NCBI GenBank assembly: GCA_014529385.2
Contig: CM043963.1
Coordinates: 106,607,912 to 106,671,911 of the forward strand
Length of the DNA: 64,000 nucleotides
Direction of reading: 5' to 3'
DNA from: Adiantum capillus-veneris
Lineage: Eukaryota; Streptophyta; Polypodiopsida; Polypodiales; Pteridaceae
Shown: positions 12,174 to 22,069 of the stretch, piece after piece
Position numbering within the stretch: the stretch's first letter is position 1
How the letters are laid out: each line of letters begins with the position of its first letter
Made by a program: the position numbers and the translations under genes
Notes under the pieces: model-generated
Databases searched by the model: none
What the model saw: the letters and a program-made list of their open reading frames with translations, nothing else
Told to the model about the DNA's origin: nothing

Positions 12174-12259
12174 CTCTATAATCTGGTGTATGTAAATTTG
12201 TCTCTCTCCATTAAGTAATCTACTCAATTATCTATTTAGCTACGTCTTATTTCCTAACA
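11467..12259 (+). repeat. 3' LTR of copia copy 1
   Basis: This is 793 bp, TGATAAGTATGG to CTAACA. It carries the same TATA-like CTATAAAAGGAGG and a (TC)n array lengthened to about 85 bp (12083-12169). The TCTTT target duplication follows at 12260. Confidence 0.9.
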
Positions 12260-12520
12260 TCTTTTACATTCGAACGAGCTTGCTCAGCCATAGGAAAAAT
12301 AACTTTGGCAACATCAATCCTTCCATCAAAACCTGCAACATCCTCAACATCACCTACATCCTCAGAACTAGGACGTACATCAATTCCTTGCACAATAAGC
12401 CAAACACCCTTTGACACAAGTACATGTTGCATCATGTAAGCCCACATAGGGTCATTGTCCCCTTCCAATCTATCCTCAATAGAAACACCTTGACACATCT
12501 ATGTTGTTGTCAGCCATGGT
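12260..12520 (-). pseudogene. Copia gag fragment, N-terminal half (split by insertion)
   Basis: On the minus strand this reads EGDNDPMWAYMMQHVLVSKG, then VWLIVQGIDVRPS and EQARSNVKDV. This is the W...M...KG(L/V)W.(I/L)V.G pattern of copia gag. An ATG at 12517 (MADNNIDV) starts in another frame, so an indel has occurred just after the start. The protein continues at 6705-6601 beyond the inserted element. Confidence 0.65.
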
Positions 12521-12798
12521 AAATGCTACACCTGATGTGAAAACTGCATGAAAAAAGGAGAAATGGAGGGGGACAACATGTGCTATATAGTACAAACTGT
12601 AGAAGATTGTAAGGGACTTGTTATGCAGAAAATGACATTGACAAAAAAATTATACAAAATGACAAAATAGCTTGCACAGTGCCGCTTGTAGTGGAAACAA
12701 AGGCCGAAATGAGCAGACGCTCGCCAAAGCTCACAAAAACTGGAGAAATTGAGACGCGTGCTGGAGCTACTGGCGACAAAGCCCGGGAACGCAACCTA

Positions 12799-13020
12799 CT
12801 CTGATACCAATTGTTGGAATTAGGGTTGTAGAAAAACACACACAGCTTGGAGAAGACGAAGGAAGCTCAAGGCACACAACAGACAAGGGTGTATTACTTA
12901 GTGTGCAATGGAAAGATAAGATAGCCCTAGAGTGATGGACGTATATACAAAGCACGGTGGAAAAAACCTCCTACTAAGGGAATAATTGCCACGACAGTCC
13001 TAAGTGTGTTCACACACATC
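12799..13020 (-). repeat. PBS and 3' part of the LTR of the minus-strand copia element
   Basis: Minus-strand TTGGTATCAGAG (12810-12799) is one base from CCAACA, the end of an LTR at 12812. The LTR body extends to higher coordinates with ACCCTAATTCCAACA and a GTATATACGTCC stretch. Its outer start is not clear. It belongs with the gag pieces at 12517-12260 and 6705-6601. Confidence 0.6.
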
Positions 13021-13271
13021 ACTACCACATGTATATGGTAACAGATTCTCTATTGTCTACTTCCATTGATGGAACTTTTGAAGTATACCTTGAAACTATT
13101 CTTCAAAGTAGAACTTAATCTCTTCATAATCAAACCATTCTTGAGCATTGTGTTAACTTGTCCTCATATCCTGAGGAAGATGCTACTTGGAAATGTAATG
13201 AAGTAATAAGACTAAATTATTCAAATTTCATGTCGAGGTGAGGACATCTCAAATTTTCAAGTGTGGGAAGA

Positions 13272-14140
13272 TGTAAGATCGAGGTAAGATCCCTGATTTG
13301 TAGGTCTCTTTAAAATTAAAAAATAGATTCTAACATCTGTATTCGTGAAATTTGGTGAAGAGTGCTTGTTTGGCAGCATTGAAAGGTTCTCAAGTGAAAA
13401 GCAAGATTGTTTTCATGATCCGATGGGTTAGACGGATGTTTGATTCAATTTTGAAAAAATCTGCTTATTTATTTTTCCATGCTTTTTGTGCTTTTCAAAT
13501 CTTTTTTGCAAAAAGTAGGGCCGGATCCTTAATCTACGAGTATCGTGGAAGCTATGGTTCAATTTTATAACAATCTTATTTTCAAACGCTTTTCGCGCTA
13601 TTTTAAGCTTTTCATGATTTTTAGTGATTTTTAGTGAAAAACGAGCCCACTTTTTTATTTCGGTGGACAAGGAAAATCCGTGGTTCAATTTTAGATTTTT
13701 TTTCTTTTTCAATGCTATTTTTAGCTTTTTGGATTTTTTGGCATTTATGAAAATCAACATGCTTTTTAGGTTGACCTAAATACAAAAATATTATTTCTAG
13801 TCACTGTTAGGTTTAAAAATGACCATCAAGTGAAGAAATGATTCTAAACAAGATTTTCCAATAATTATTTTTATAAAAAGCGGCATGGTAAATACATCGG
13901 GGCAATACGAGAAAGTCATAATTATATCGGGACATCACGGTGCATCATAGTCTAGTCACAGTCACATTAATTGTCGGGATACTGTCCAATTGGTCAGTTT
14001 TTATTGTAAAAATTTGAATGATAAGTGGGAGAGTTGACTGCCAAAAGCTGTGCGATGTTTTTAGCAAAGTTCTTGAAAGCATGCAGCTATTCCAGGCAGA
14101 AGAGGGGGCACTACCTGTTGATTAGGGAACACTTATGCTT
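13272..14140 (+). repeat. LTR-like dispersed repeat, copy 1
   Basis: It begins TGTAAGATC and aligns over most of its length with 32139-32894. Shared landmarks are TTTGGTTAAGAATGCT-like text, TTTGGCAGC, GGTTCAATTTTGAAAAAATC, GCCGGATC(C/T)TTAATCTA, TAGGTTGACCTAAA, and CATCA(C/T)GGTGCAT(C/T)ATAGTCTA. The internal poly-pyrimidine and poly-A character and the TGTAAGATC start resemble chromovirus LTRs. I found no matching internal region or target duplication, so it may be a solo LTR. Confidence 0.5.
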
Positions 14141-14309
14141 CACCGTGCAGCTAAAGGGGAAATGGGTGGATGCCATGTGGACTGAAATGGTGGGTATGGT
14201 AGGTCCTAAAAGTAAGTGGTCAAACTTGTGCTCTTTTACAAAATACAAAGAGAAAATCTCTTATAATTTCAAAAAAATGAACTTTTCTCTAAATAGTTGA
14301 GTAAAAACC

Positions 14310-14560
14310 AATACTTTCTCTCTCTAGTGGCTGTCAGTTTCTCCCCCCTCTCTCTTAAAAAAGGGTCCCTCCAAAAACGTGTTGATCATTCCCTCCCTCT
14401 CTCTCTAGTGTACCATCTTTCACTTCACTTTCAGTTTTCCCTCTCAAAAGCTCTGCTTCTCTTTCCCTCCTTTCAGTTTTTCCTCCCAAAATCTCTGCAG
14501 CAGAAGTTTGAACCTTCTTTCCCTCCTCAAGCTTACTACATTCTCCTCAAGCTGAAGTTC
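14310..14560 (+). promoter_or_regulatory. Pyrimidine-rich leader upstream of gene A
   Basis: Several CTCTCTCTAGTG/CCCTCC blocks and repeated phrases (TTTCAGTTTT(C/T)CCTC(C/T)CAAAA twice, 14428-14490) resemble the Y-patch and CT-rich 5' UTRs of plant genes. A possible splice acceptor TGTCTGCAG ends at 14866, just before the first ATG of gene A. No TATA box is convincing. Confidence 0.3.
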
Positions 14561-14882
14561 TCCATTTCTCCATGAGCCTCACTAAACACCTCTACCTAAA
14601 GCTAAAGATCTGCTGTATATTCTTCTGCTAGATCATCCCTCTTTCTTTCCTCAACAGGTTTCCTGCTCCTTCTCCATTGTGCTCTCTAGAGAGGATCTAC
14701 TTTCCTCTCAAGCTTTGCAAACATTATCTTTCGAATTAAGCCAACAAGCAGGTGGAGCAGTATAGCAGTAAGTGGCATCCTTTGTCTGATGTACCATCAA
14801 GAATCTTGCTCTATACAACTAATAACATGGATGTGTAATCTCTAATCATAAGTGTTTGTCTGCAGGTTGTGCCACTATTCTC

Positions 14883-15997
14883 CATGGCATCATCGGGTAC
14901 TCGACGTTCATTGACTCCATTTCATGCAGCAATGTACAAGACGACAGTGGATGTTGGGTGACGATGGAGTTCAAACGATTGATGTGGATGACAATGCAGC
15001 CCAGCTCAAGAGGTGCACACAAGGTCTCAAGGAGACACATGGCTTCTTGAGAACACCATTGGAAGGGAAGGATCATGGAGTCCAAGCAAACCCATGATGG
15101 AAAGCGTCTTGCAAAGGTGCAACATGTGTATGTTGCTTCACAACTAAAGCTAGAGACAACAATGGCTCCATCGAGGTTTCCTGCAAACTGTAATTTCACT
15201 CCTTTGTCAATTTTTCAGATTTTTTTAAATTTTCATTGCTTTGATTTCTATAAGGCTTTCATTGCTTGTTCATGTTTGCAGATGTATTCCCATTTGATTT
15301 TGTAGAGTGGGAGCCAATAGAGTCCTTCACAGGAACTTTTGAGGCCATCCACGTTGACCTTGGCAAGCTGCTCTATGCTGGTTGTCCATCTGTGGAGCTT
15401 GTCTCATGGGACATTTTTTTTTATAACCATACTTATGTAACACCTAGGCAAACTCGGTATGGTAATCTTTCTCCAGTTCATCCACCAACCTTGCAGCGTA
15501 TGGAATGGCCTAAGCCTGATAGTGCCTTGATCACATCAACCAAAAGGAGAATCGAGGCGGATGTGTATTCAACAATGAAGTGCACCTATGGTTCCCATAA
15601 AGCTTCCTTAACTTGGCTTATGTCCCTTCATGTGTTTGTGTTTATCTTTCGGTTGCAGAGTGTTCACAGGACACCAACAATGTGGACTTGCAAAGGGGAA
15701 AGTGCGATCAACAATTTCCTTGAAGTTGGATGGCAGACTAAGGTGGTCAACCACCAGGGAGATACAATCAAGTGCTATGTAGTTGCTGAGAATGTGGTGT
15801 GCAAATACCATATTGCGAAGCAGAGCTTGTCAATTTTCTTCCCCTACAGAAGATGGAAGCTGACGAAGGGAGAATGGGAGGCACTAGACTCTGATGTTGC
15901 TCCTAGAGAATCAATTGATCTACAAATATGCCTCCATAATAATGTAGTGCATGACATCTCGGTGAATAACAATTGGAATCTCAGCCACCTTCGCTAG
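14883..15997 (+). pseudogene. Gene A: unknown protein of the four-gene block
   Basis: I do not recognise this family. The frame starts MASSGTRRSLTPFHAAMYK, shifts near 14960 to GDDGVQTIDVDDNAAQLKR, and shifts again near 15090 to DGKRLAKVQHVYVASQLKL. A GT-AG intron (15190-15281, 92 nt) joins RFPAN to YVFPFDFVEWEP, and the frame is then open to TAG at 15997. The main exon has EAIHVDLGKLLYAGCPSVEL, PVHPPTLQRMEWPKPDSALI and, near the end, WKLTKGEWEALDSDVAPRES. There is no signal peptide and no clear membrane segment except the hydrophobic LHVFVFIFRL (about 15630-15660), which could be unspliced intron, as TTGCAG follows it. Two indels make it a likely pseudogene. Confidence 0.5.
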
Positions 15998-16449
15998 TAT
16001 CTTAATCTTAGATATACCTTGCCCAATCAATATGTTTTTGTAATCAATGAAAAGGTTGTTCGTTCCAGAAAAGAGAAGAGCTTTCTGTGTGAAAACATTG
16101 GTTTTCCGCGATGTATTAATGTAAAATCTTGTAACTAAAAGGATTTATCTCCCATTAATACATATGCGTTTTGAAACTCTGTCTCATCTTTTAATTTGTT
16201 CAAGATTAAGTTTGAAATATGCAAGTTTTTTAGTTTTGAGCGTGAAGACTTTCAATGTTGGTGTCTTTCAATGCTTGTCGCGTGATTTTGTTTATAATTA
16301 TAGTTTTAAGTTAATTTGATGTTAATTTTAAGTGCTTTAAAAAAGTGACATTGAGTATAAAAGTCACTTTGTAGGTTTTAAACTTCATTTCTCACGCTCA
16401 CAAAACACAAGCTTTCGGCTCTCTTCCCATCTTCTTCGCAAACAGACCC

Positions 16450-17962
16450 ATGGCAACATCTTCTGATGCACTTCTCACACAATTACAGAAGATAGGACTT
16501 GTAGATCGCGCACATGAACTAGTCAGTGTGTTTGAGGGGACGATCGACATGCATGCCACTGCTAACCTTCATGTAGAGGGATTCCAGAGTTTTCTTGACT
16601 ACATGATGGAGCACATGGAAGAATATGCAATAGTCTTTAAGGGATCTAACATGGCGTGGTTGCCATTGGATTTTCTCAAACACCTCTATGCGGCTGACAA
16701 AAACTTTCACTATCGCTTGTTGAGGTTTATAAAAGGGCTTACTGAGGGAGACTACAGGACAGAGGATGAGGATGACCTCATAGACTTGGGCATGGGGTGC
16801 ATAGGCAACCAATTCATCTCTTGGGACATGTTTCTGGTATTGCTTGTGCTTGAGGGCATGGAGAAGGGAAAATCAAAGGAAAAGGCCGACAAGAAACCTC
16901 CTATAACCATTGTGGAGGAATCGAATGAATTTGTTGAAGAGGTTGATGAGCAGGCTGAAGCATCTATGGCACTTGTCCTCTTGCAAGATCCCAGATCCAC
17001 TAGGGAGGAAGATGGGATGATAGAGGGAGACGAGGTGCTGGAAGAAGCTCCTGACCTCCAAATTCTCACTTTGCATACAGTGGTGGTGGATGGTCGTCAC
17101 TTTTTGTTCCTTGATGACATTGCAAAGATGCTAGGACTTAGAGAAGATGAGTCGCTCTCAGTGCTCGCTATCTATGCGGGCATGAAAGATCCCAGTGGAA
17201 GGCAAGAGAAGGTCAACTTTCAGATTGACTTTGAAGACCAAGGTCTCCCACCAAGCCTGTCATTCCTCCCTAGTGAAAACAAACAGAATTTGGTACAAAC
17301 CGTGGCAAATACACTTATGGAAATCAAATCATGTGCCTCATTTTATGAAAGTATCCCGGAAAGCGCTTTTCTTCCACACAAACCGCTGACCATTATGGGT
17401 GGAGAAGATCGCTCTGGCATCGATCTTACAAGGAAAACTCTTGAAGAGATGGATGAGGAAACTGAGGTATCCACTTTTTTACTTTATTGATAGTAAATTG
17501 TTTCCTATAGCAAGTGTTGAAGTTGTTCAAAATGTTTTGCAGACCGCATACCATGTTGATAAATTTGCAATGCGTACTAGAGGTTCACGCAACAATCCTA
17601 TGGGTAGAGATAGCTCCTTGTGGCACTACCTTGGCCATCTGGGGCCATCCGTTCTTCGATTTGCACACACAGAGTTCTCCAAGCATGGTTCTGCGGAGCT
17701 GCTCAAGTGCAAGGCATTAAGTGTCATCCTTGTTGAAGATTCCCTTACCCTTAATGCTCACAAGTGAATCTTGGTGGATCGAGAGGCCGCATTGTGCTTT
17801 TACAGGAAAGCACCCTGGGTCAGTCCTCTCCCGTTGTGCCTTAAGCCTAGGTCAAGGGGTGACAAACCCAGAGGAGATTGTCAAAACTTTTGGTGTCAAG
17901 TCGGCCATTCGTCTTATACCAAAAGATGTAATTTACAAGAAAACCAACCAACCATGATGTAA
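16450..17962 (+). CDS. Gene B: unknown two-exon protein of the four-gene block
   Basis: Exon 1 (16450-17466, 339 codons, phase 0) and exon 2 (from 17543) are separated by a 76-nt GT-AG intron ending TTTTGCAG. The ATG has the context AGACCCATGGCA. I do not recognise the family. Features: an N-terminal helical region (LLTQLQKIGLVDRAHELV), a hydrophobic patch near residues 112-137, a Lys- then Glu/Asp-rich linker (about 138-205), and a conserved-looking C-terminal part (FLFLDDIAKMLGL; SSLWHYLGHLGPSVLRFAH). A TGA at 17765-17767 ends it at 413 aa. The same frame then stays open to TAA at 17962 and adds a Cys/His cluster (DCQNFWCQVGHSSYTKRC) like a zinc knuckle, so the original protein was probably about 478 aa and the TGA a former CGA. 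Confidence 0.6.
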
Positions 17963-18409
17963 TCTCCAGAGCAATATACAATAATTTTGTCTTCTATATT
18001 TTGTTTGTCACTTCATGTCCTTTTTTTTTCTATTGCACATATTGGCCAATAAATCTTTTTCTTCAACGCGTTCACATGGCAAAATTGCCCCATGCGCACC
18101 GTGGTGCACAGGGCTTTTTTACGGCCCGCTCCGCATCGTTGGTCATCACCGTGGCTTTTGGTCATCCCACAGCCTCTGTACACACCCGAAACGGCTCCGT
18201 TTCACAAATTATTCAACGGTGGGCGTCCCACGTCAGGAGGGTGCTTGGATGGTCGAGGAGGTGAAATCTAACTACTTGAATAATTCAAATACTTCAACAA
18301 TAGAAAGTACACAATTAACTATTAGAGTTACACCGAATGAGAGAAAATTGAATCTTTTATATTATATCAAAAGATTACAAATCTAATAAACAGAGGTTAC
18401 AAGGGAAAA
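17963..18409. other. Convergent intergenic region of the four-gene block
   Basis: This 450-bp gap separates the 3' ends of gene B and the H3-like gene. It has a poly-T tract, a GC-richer patch (18080-18250: GCACCGTGGTGCAC, a 14-nt palindrome, and GGGCGTCCCACG), then AT-rich sequence with AATAATTCAAATAC and TATTATATCAAAAG. These would suit 3' UTRs and polyadenylation signals on both strands. Confidence 0.4.
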
Positions 18410-19521
18410 CTAATTCTTATGGAGGCACCCTTCATTCCTCAGATTGAGCACTAGAGCTAGGTCTGTATTTTTAAATGTAACTCGCTTTGCATGAACCATA
18501 CAAGATACACCATCTTGGAACAACTTCACCAGAATGTCCTCGGCGGCATCTTGTAAACGCAAAAGAGCCACACGTTGGATACGTGTAAGTGAATCTGAAT
18601 ATTCGTCCATTATTTCTCTTACCACCTGAGAAAAAGCTGCCTTTGGTACTATTGGCTCCGTGCTCTTTTGATATTTGTGGATCTCACGTAGAGCAATTGT
18701 TCCAGGCTTCCATTGCCTTTTCTTCTGCTTTGTTGGTGGTGGTGGAGGAGCCGCTTGTTTGGCCCATTGAGGAGGGTCATTTTTATACTTCTTTCTCCTT
18801 TCTCTTGGGCTTGCTGCTCTTCAAGTGTGAGCTTGTCCTTTTCTTTTTGGCACTTGTTTTGCTCTCTAAGGAATCTTTGCTGGTCTGGAGCTCCCATCCT
18901 TTGCCTATTGGGTGGCCTGAGCCCTGTCCTCTTCCGCTCTCTTCTCGGCTTCTGCTCGTGCTTGTAAATTAGCCAAGTGGGCTCTCTCAGCCTCGGCTCT
19001 CTGCCATTCTTCCTGCTCTCTCTGCCTTCTTTGTTCTTCCTGCAATTTCTGTGCTTTTCTATCTGCTGCCTCTTTCTATTCTAACTCTCTCATTCTCTTC
19101 GTCCTCTTGGCATCTCGTGCTATTGAAACAGGATCACCGGGTATTACCTTGATCACCCTTTGTTTGATTCGCAGAGGGAATTTCCGCGGTGTAGTTGCGG
19201 TTGCTTGAGCTTCAGGTTGTGTCACTGCTTGTTCTCCAGTTGCTGTCGTTGCTTGATCTGCAAATGGTCCGAGGTCTGGTAGAGGTGTGCGACTCGCATG
19301 CTGTAGTGACTGGAGATCACCAAATATCTGTCGCATGATGTTTTGATCCTCTGTAGTTGAGGTTGGGGGAGTGGTTGGGTTTTAGGAGCTAGTTCTTGTG
19401 GTTGAGGCTGTGGATTTGAAGCGACGGATTCTGGACGAGGTGTTGGTTGCGGATTTGCAGTGTTGTCAGTGGCAGTGGTGTCATCGTTGTGCATGGTGGT
19501 GTGCTCTTGTGTATCGTCCAT
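18410..19521 (-). pseudogene. Histone H3-like protein with long N-terminal coiled-coil region
   Basis: The ATG is at 19521 (MDDTQEHTTMHNDD). Then come a Pro/Gln-rich part, one frameshift at a C5 run near 19366, and a frame that runs unchanged to TAG at 18410 apart from four stops (19078, 18907, 18868, 18823). After PLRIKQRVIKVIPGDPVSIA a strong Glu/Gln/Arg coiled coil follows (19075-18910), then a basic tail, then the H3 core (about 18712-18430): KPGTIALREIHKYQKST (alpha-N region), FSQVVREIMDEY (alpha-1), RLQDAAEDILVKLFQDG and MVHAKRVT (alpha-2 and loop 2), NTDLALVLNLRNEG (alpha-3). PGT.ALREI..YQKST and HAKRVT are H3 signatures. AAED and a loop 1 that seems one residue longer than canonical H3 recall CenH3. 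There is no ARTKQTARKS tail and no intron in the core. H3 forms the (H3-H4)2 tetramer; any role here is unknown. About 369 codons, non-functional as it stands. Confidence 0.72.
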
Positions 19522-19614
19522 GTTGTGCAAGATGTGAGTGCGTGTACGTTTGGGCTTGAGAGGATCTTCTAAAATGTGCAAACAAGAAATGAATTTTGAG
19601 TTGTGAGTTTTGAC

Positions 19615-22069
19615 TTATATAGTACTTAAACTTTTAAAATTTTTAAAAAACTCAATGTGCAAAAAGAATGTGCTGGATAAAAAACAAATTTTAGTTTCGC
19701 ATACAAATGTATTTTGATTGAAAATATCAAATGTGCAACACACCATGTAATGTGTTATGTGTGTCTCCCCCCAAGCATCCACCATTTGCGCTGTAAAACT
19801 ATTGATTACAAACTTTAGGGTGGATATCCCACCATTGGTTAGCTTTGCCTTTTCGAGAAGACAAAAAATATCATCAGTAGACTGCTACACACGAGCACTC
19901 TCAATTCGTAGGTCTGCTTCATTAGCTTTGTAGGTGGTAATGTCACACACCTTTTTTCACAATTGAGACTCATTTGGACTTTGGGAGTCTGAATAGTTTG
20001 AAAGCAAATGTCTAGCTTTACTACCACCCATACAGAACTTATTAGGGCGATCTTGTGTACTTCCAGATGCCTTCTTGTCTTTTGATAGCTCAACTGCACC
20101 CCCATGTAGACCAACACTCGATAGAATAGATTCTAGTTCTCGTATGCACTCTTCTCTTCTTTCTGCAGGCTCCATATTCCAAGCGTAACTCATATGGAGC
20201 ATAAGCAACTTGTCAAGAATTCGTAGACGGGCATGAAGGGTGCACACATACACATTTATCAATGGTATTGAAAGAATAGGATCCCAATTTGGATCATCCA
20301 TGTTTTGATTAGGAGGTACTTGCTGGTCACAACTGAGGATACCTTGAAACCATTGTTGTTGTGCTTTACCCACTGCTTGTGTAGTGGGTACACCTTTTGC
20401 AGAGTTGACTGTGACTTTGCCTCCCTTACCATTACCACCTTTCAACTTGCTGGCCTTTGCACCCTTGCCATCAGTTCCCATTGAGACTTTACTGTGGCAG
20501 CAATAAATGCATGGAAAGAGGGTCATTGCACCTTGCTTGCACCCTAACATACACTTGAGTGTTTTCAAGTCTCCTGCCAAATGCCACTCAACTTGGAACG
20601 TTCCAAGACCTGAAACATGCAATCTCAGTCCTTCTTGCTATTGTCGAATGACATCAACGATTGATGTGTGATTGAAATACCATTTGAGAGTCTCATGTGT
20701 CTCATGTGGGAGATGAAAAGCTGTCAGCCAGCAAATGTTTTTCTCTGACTGAACACCTAAACAAGTGTTTCCCTTCTCATTGGCATTTAGCTCCACATCA
20801 ACACCCACCAAGGCTCTGCTCATCAACGTAACACTTACCCTTTCGAGTCGTTGACCTTTAACAACTTGGCACTCATCAAGCTTCATAACAAATATCACTT
20901 CCCAATCACACTCTTCTTGTGTCAACCCATAAAATCTTATCATTGACTCTTGGAGCTTCAACAAGTCAACATACACATTGTTGAACTCGTTGTAGCGGAA
21001 TACTTTGTTGTCATCTAATGGCATGTCATCCTTCACATACTGAAATCCACCCACCAAGCTTGCAACATCATTATTGGCACACTTTTTTGCAACACTGACA
21101 CTGTAAGGCATTGGTAGAAATCGAAACAAACCTTTTGTCCGATGACTGAGTGTGACACTTTTATACAAAGTTTCATAGGCCTTGAAACTTATTCCTGCGC
21201 TGTCACACACCTCCATCATCTCTTGAGGCGACACAATGTCCTTTAGCTCACTGAAATACTTCTGCCGCAAAACATTAGCAATGGCAGCATTGGATGGATC
21301 ATCTAGTAGCTCAACCAACTCCTTTGGCTTGATGATATGCTGCTGCAGAGCACGTCCAATTGTTTGAGCATCGGGATCAATTCCCATCATCATTCGAGCC
21401 AAGTTTCTGCATATTGAATTACCGTTACACAAACTTGTAGAACATATAGGAAATCATAATCTTGCATCAGTATTCTTACCGAGAGTGATGGACACGTTTC
21501 TTACGAGCTCCACCACTTGAGGATAGCAAGGACATTGCTTGTCTCTTGCGCTTACAAATGTGGTAGCCGAGAGGAATGTGTGTGAGGTGATCGATTCGCC
21601 GACACATATTGCGTGAAGTGTGTTGTAGTTGAACATAATTGTCTAGTCGACCTTCCTGCTCTTTTTTTTGTTGTTGTACTTTTTTATTGAGATTCACCAT
21701 CTCATCGTTCAGTTGCTTCATCTTCTTGTTGGCTTCCTCTCTAACTTGATGTAGATATTTTGCAGACTTCTCTTGTAGTGATAAATAGGCATCCAAGATA
21801 TGTTTACTGGCTTCCCTTTCATTGACAAAAGCTGAATACAATCTCCAACAGTAGCCAAACAGTCCGCCTCTTCCATCTCCAATAAACCGCAGAAGCTCAG
21901 TGACATTACGAAAGGGTAGTGGTGCATTAGTCGTTTTAATCACCTAGATAAATGTGGCCATCAACCCATAAGTTGATTGTCTTGCACCCAATGCTTCGTA
22001 GCTGATCTGCAGCATTGGTATTCGATGTGCCAAGTCGCACAGTAGCATATTCCTTCTCCAAATCAGCAT
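19615..22069 (-). pseudogene. Transposase-like gene, two exons, four nonsense codons
   Basis: Exon 1 is 22069-21480 (ATG, MLIWRRNMLLCDLAHRI) and contains a coiled coil (EEANKKMKQLNDEMVNLNKK) and a basic end (GARKKRVHHS). A 73-nt intron (21479-21407, GTAAGAAT...ATATGCAG) restores frame to exon 2, 21406-19615. One frame of 793 codons is interrupted only by TAG 21946, TAG 20640, TGA 19959 and TAG 19887, with no indels. Candidate catalytic Asp residues: D374 (FVMKLDECQ) and D476 (WHLAGDLKTLKCMLG), followed by FPCIYCCHSK (C496, C499, C500, H501). The layout 'substrate-strand Asp, then GDLK.L...LG and a C..C pair' recalls RNase H-fold transposase-like proteins of uncharacterised elements, from memory only. 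The third acidic residue is not assigned. The tail reads ANEADLRIESARV and FCLLEKAKLTNGGISTLKFV. Confidence 0.55.

Larger units (their letters stand above)
6706..12259 (+). mobile_element. Full-length Ty1/copia retrotransposon (copy 1)
   Basis: The element is 5.55 kb with two LTRs (6706-7481, 11467-12259), PBS TGGTATCAGAGC, gag-pol and a polypurine tract. It is bounded by a perfect 5-bp target duplication TCTTT at 6701-6705 and 12260-12264. The order gag, protease, integrase, reverse transcriptase, RNase H is that of Ty1/copia. It cannot move alone: there are in-frame stops at 7951 and 9439, a deletion in the reverse transcriptase near 10456, and several indels after it. A close sibling lies at 44297-47088. 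It sits inside a minus-strand copia gag, so it is the younger of the two. Confidence 0.92.

Noticed and set aside
18410-18820. Calling the H3-like gene the host's functional CenH3
   Set aside because: The four premature stops, the frameshift, lack of host-type introns and the transposase neighbour argue against a host gene. CenH3 likeness rests on a few residues and a loop length judged by eye.
18649-18897. Separate minus-strand protein MGAPDQQRFLREQNK...
   Set aside because: The other frame joins the upstream coiled coil to the H3 core without any indel, needing only C-to-T stops, so this frame is more likely a shadow.
18589-18972. Plus-strand hydrophobic frame as a membrane protein
   Set aside because: It is the antisense of the H3-like gene's basic tail and coiled coil; Lys/Glu-rich codons read backwards give Phe/Leu-rich text.
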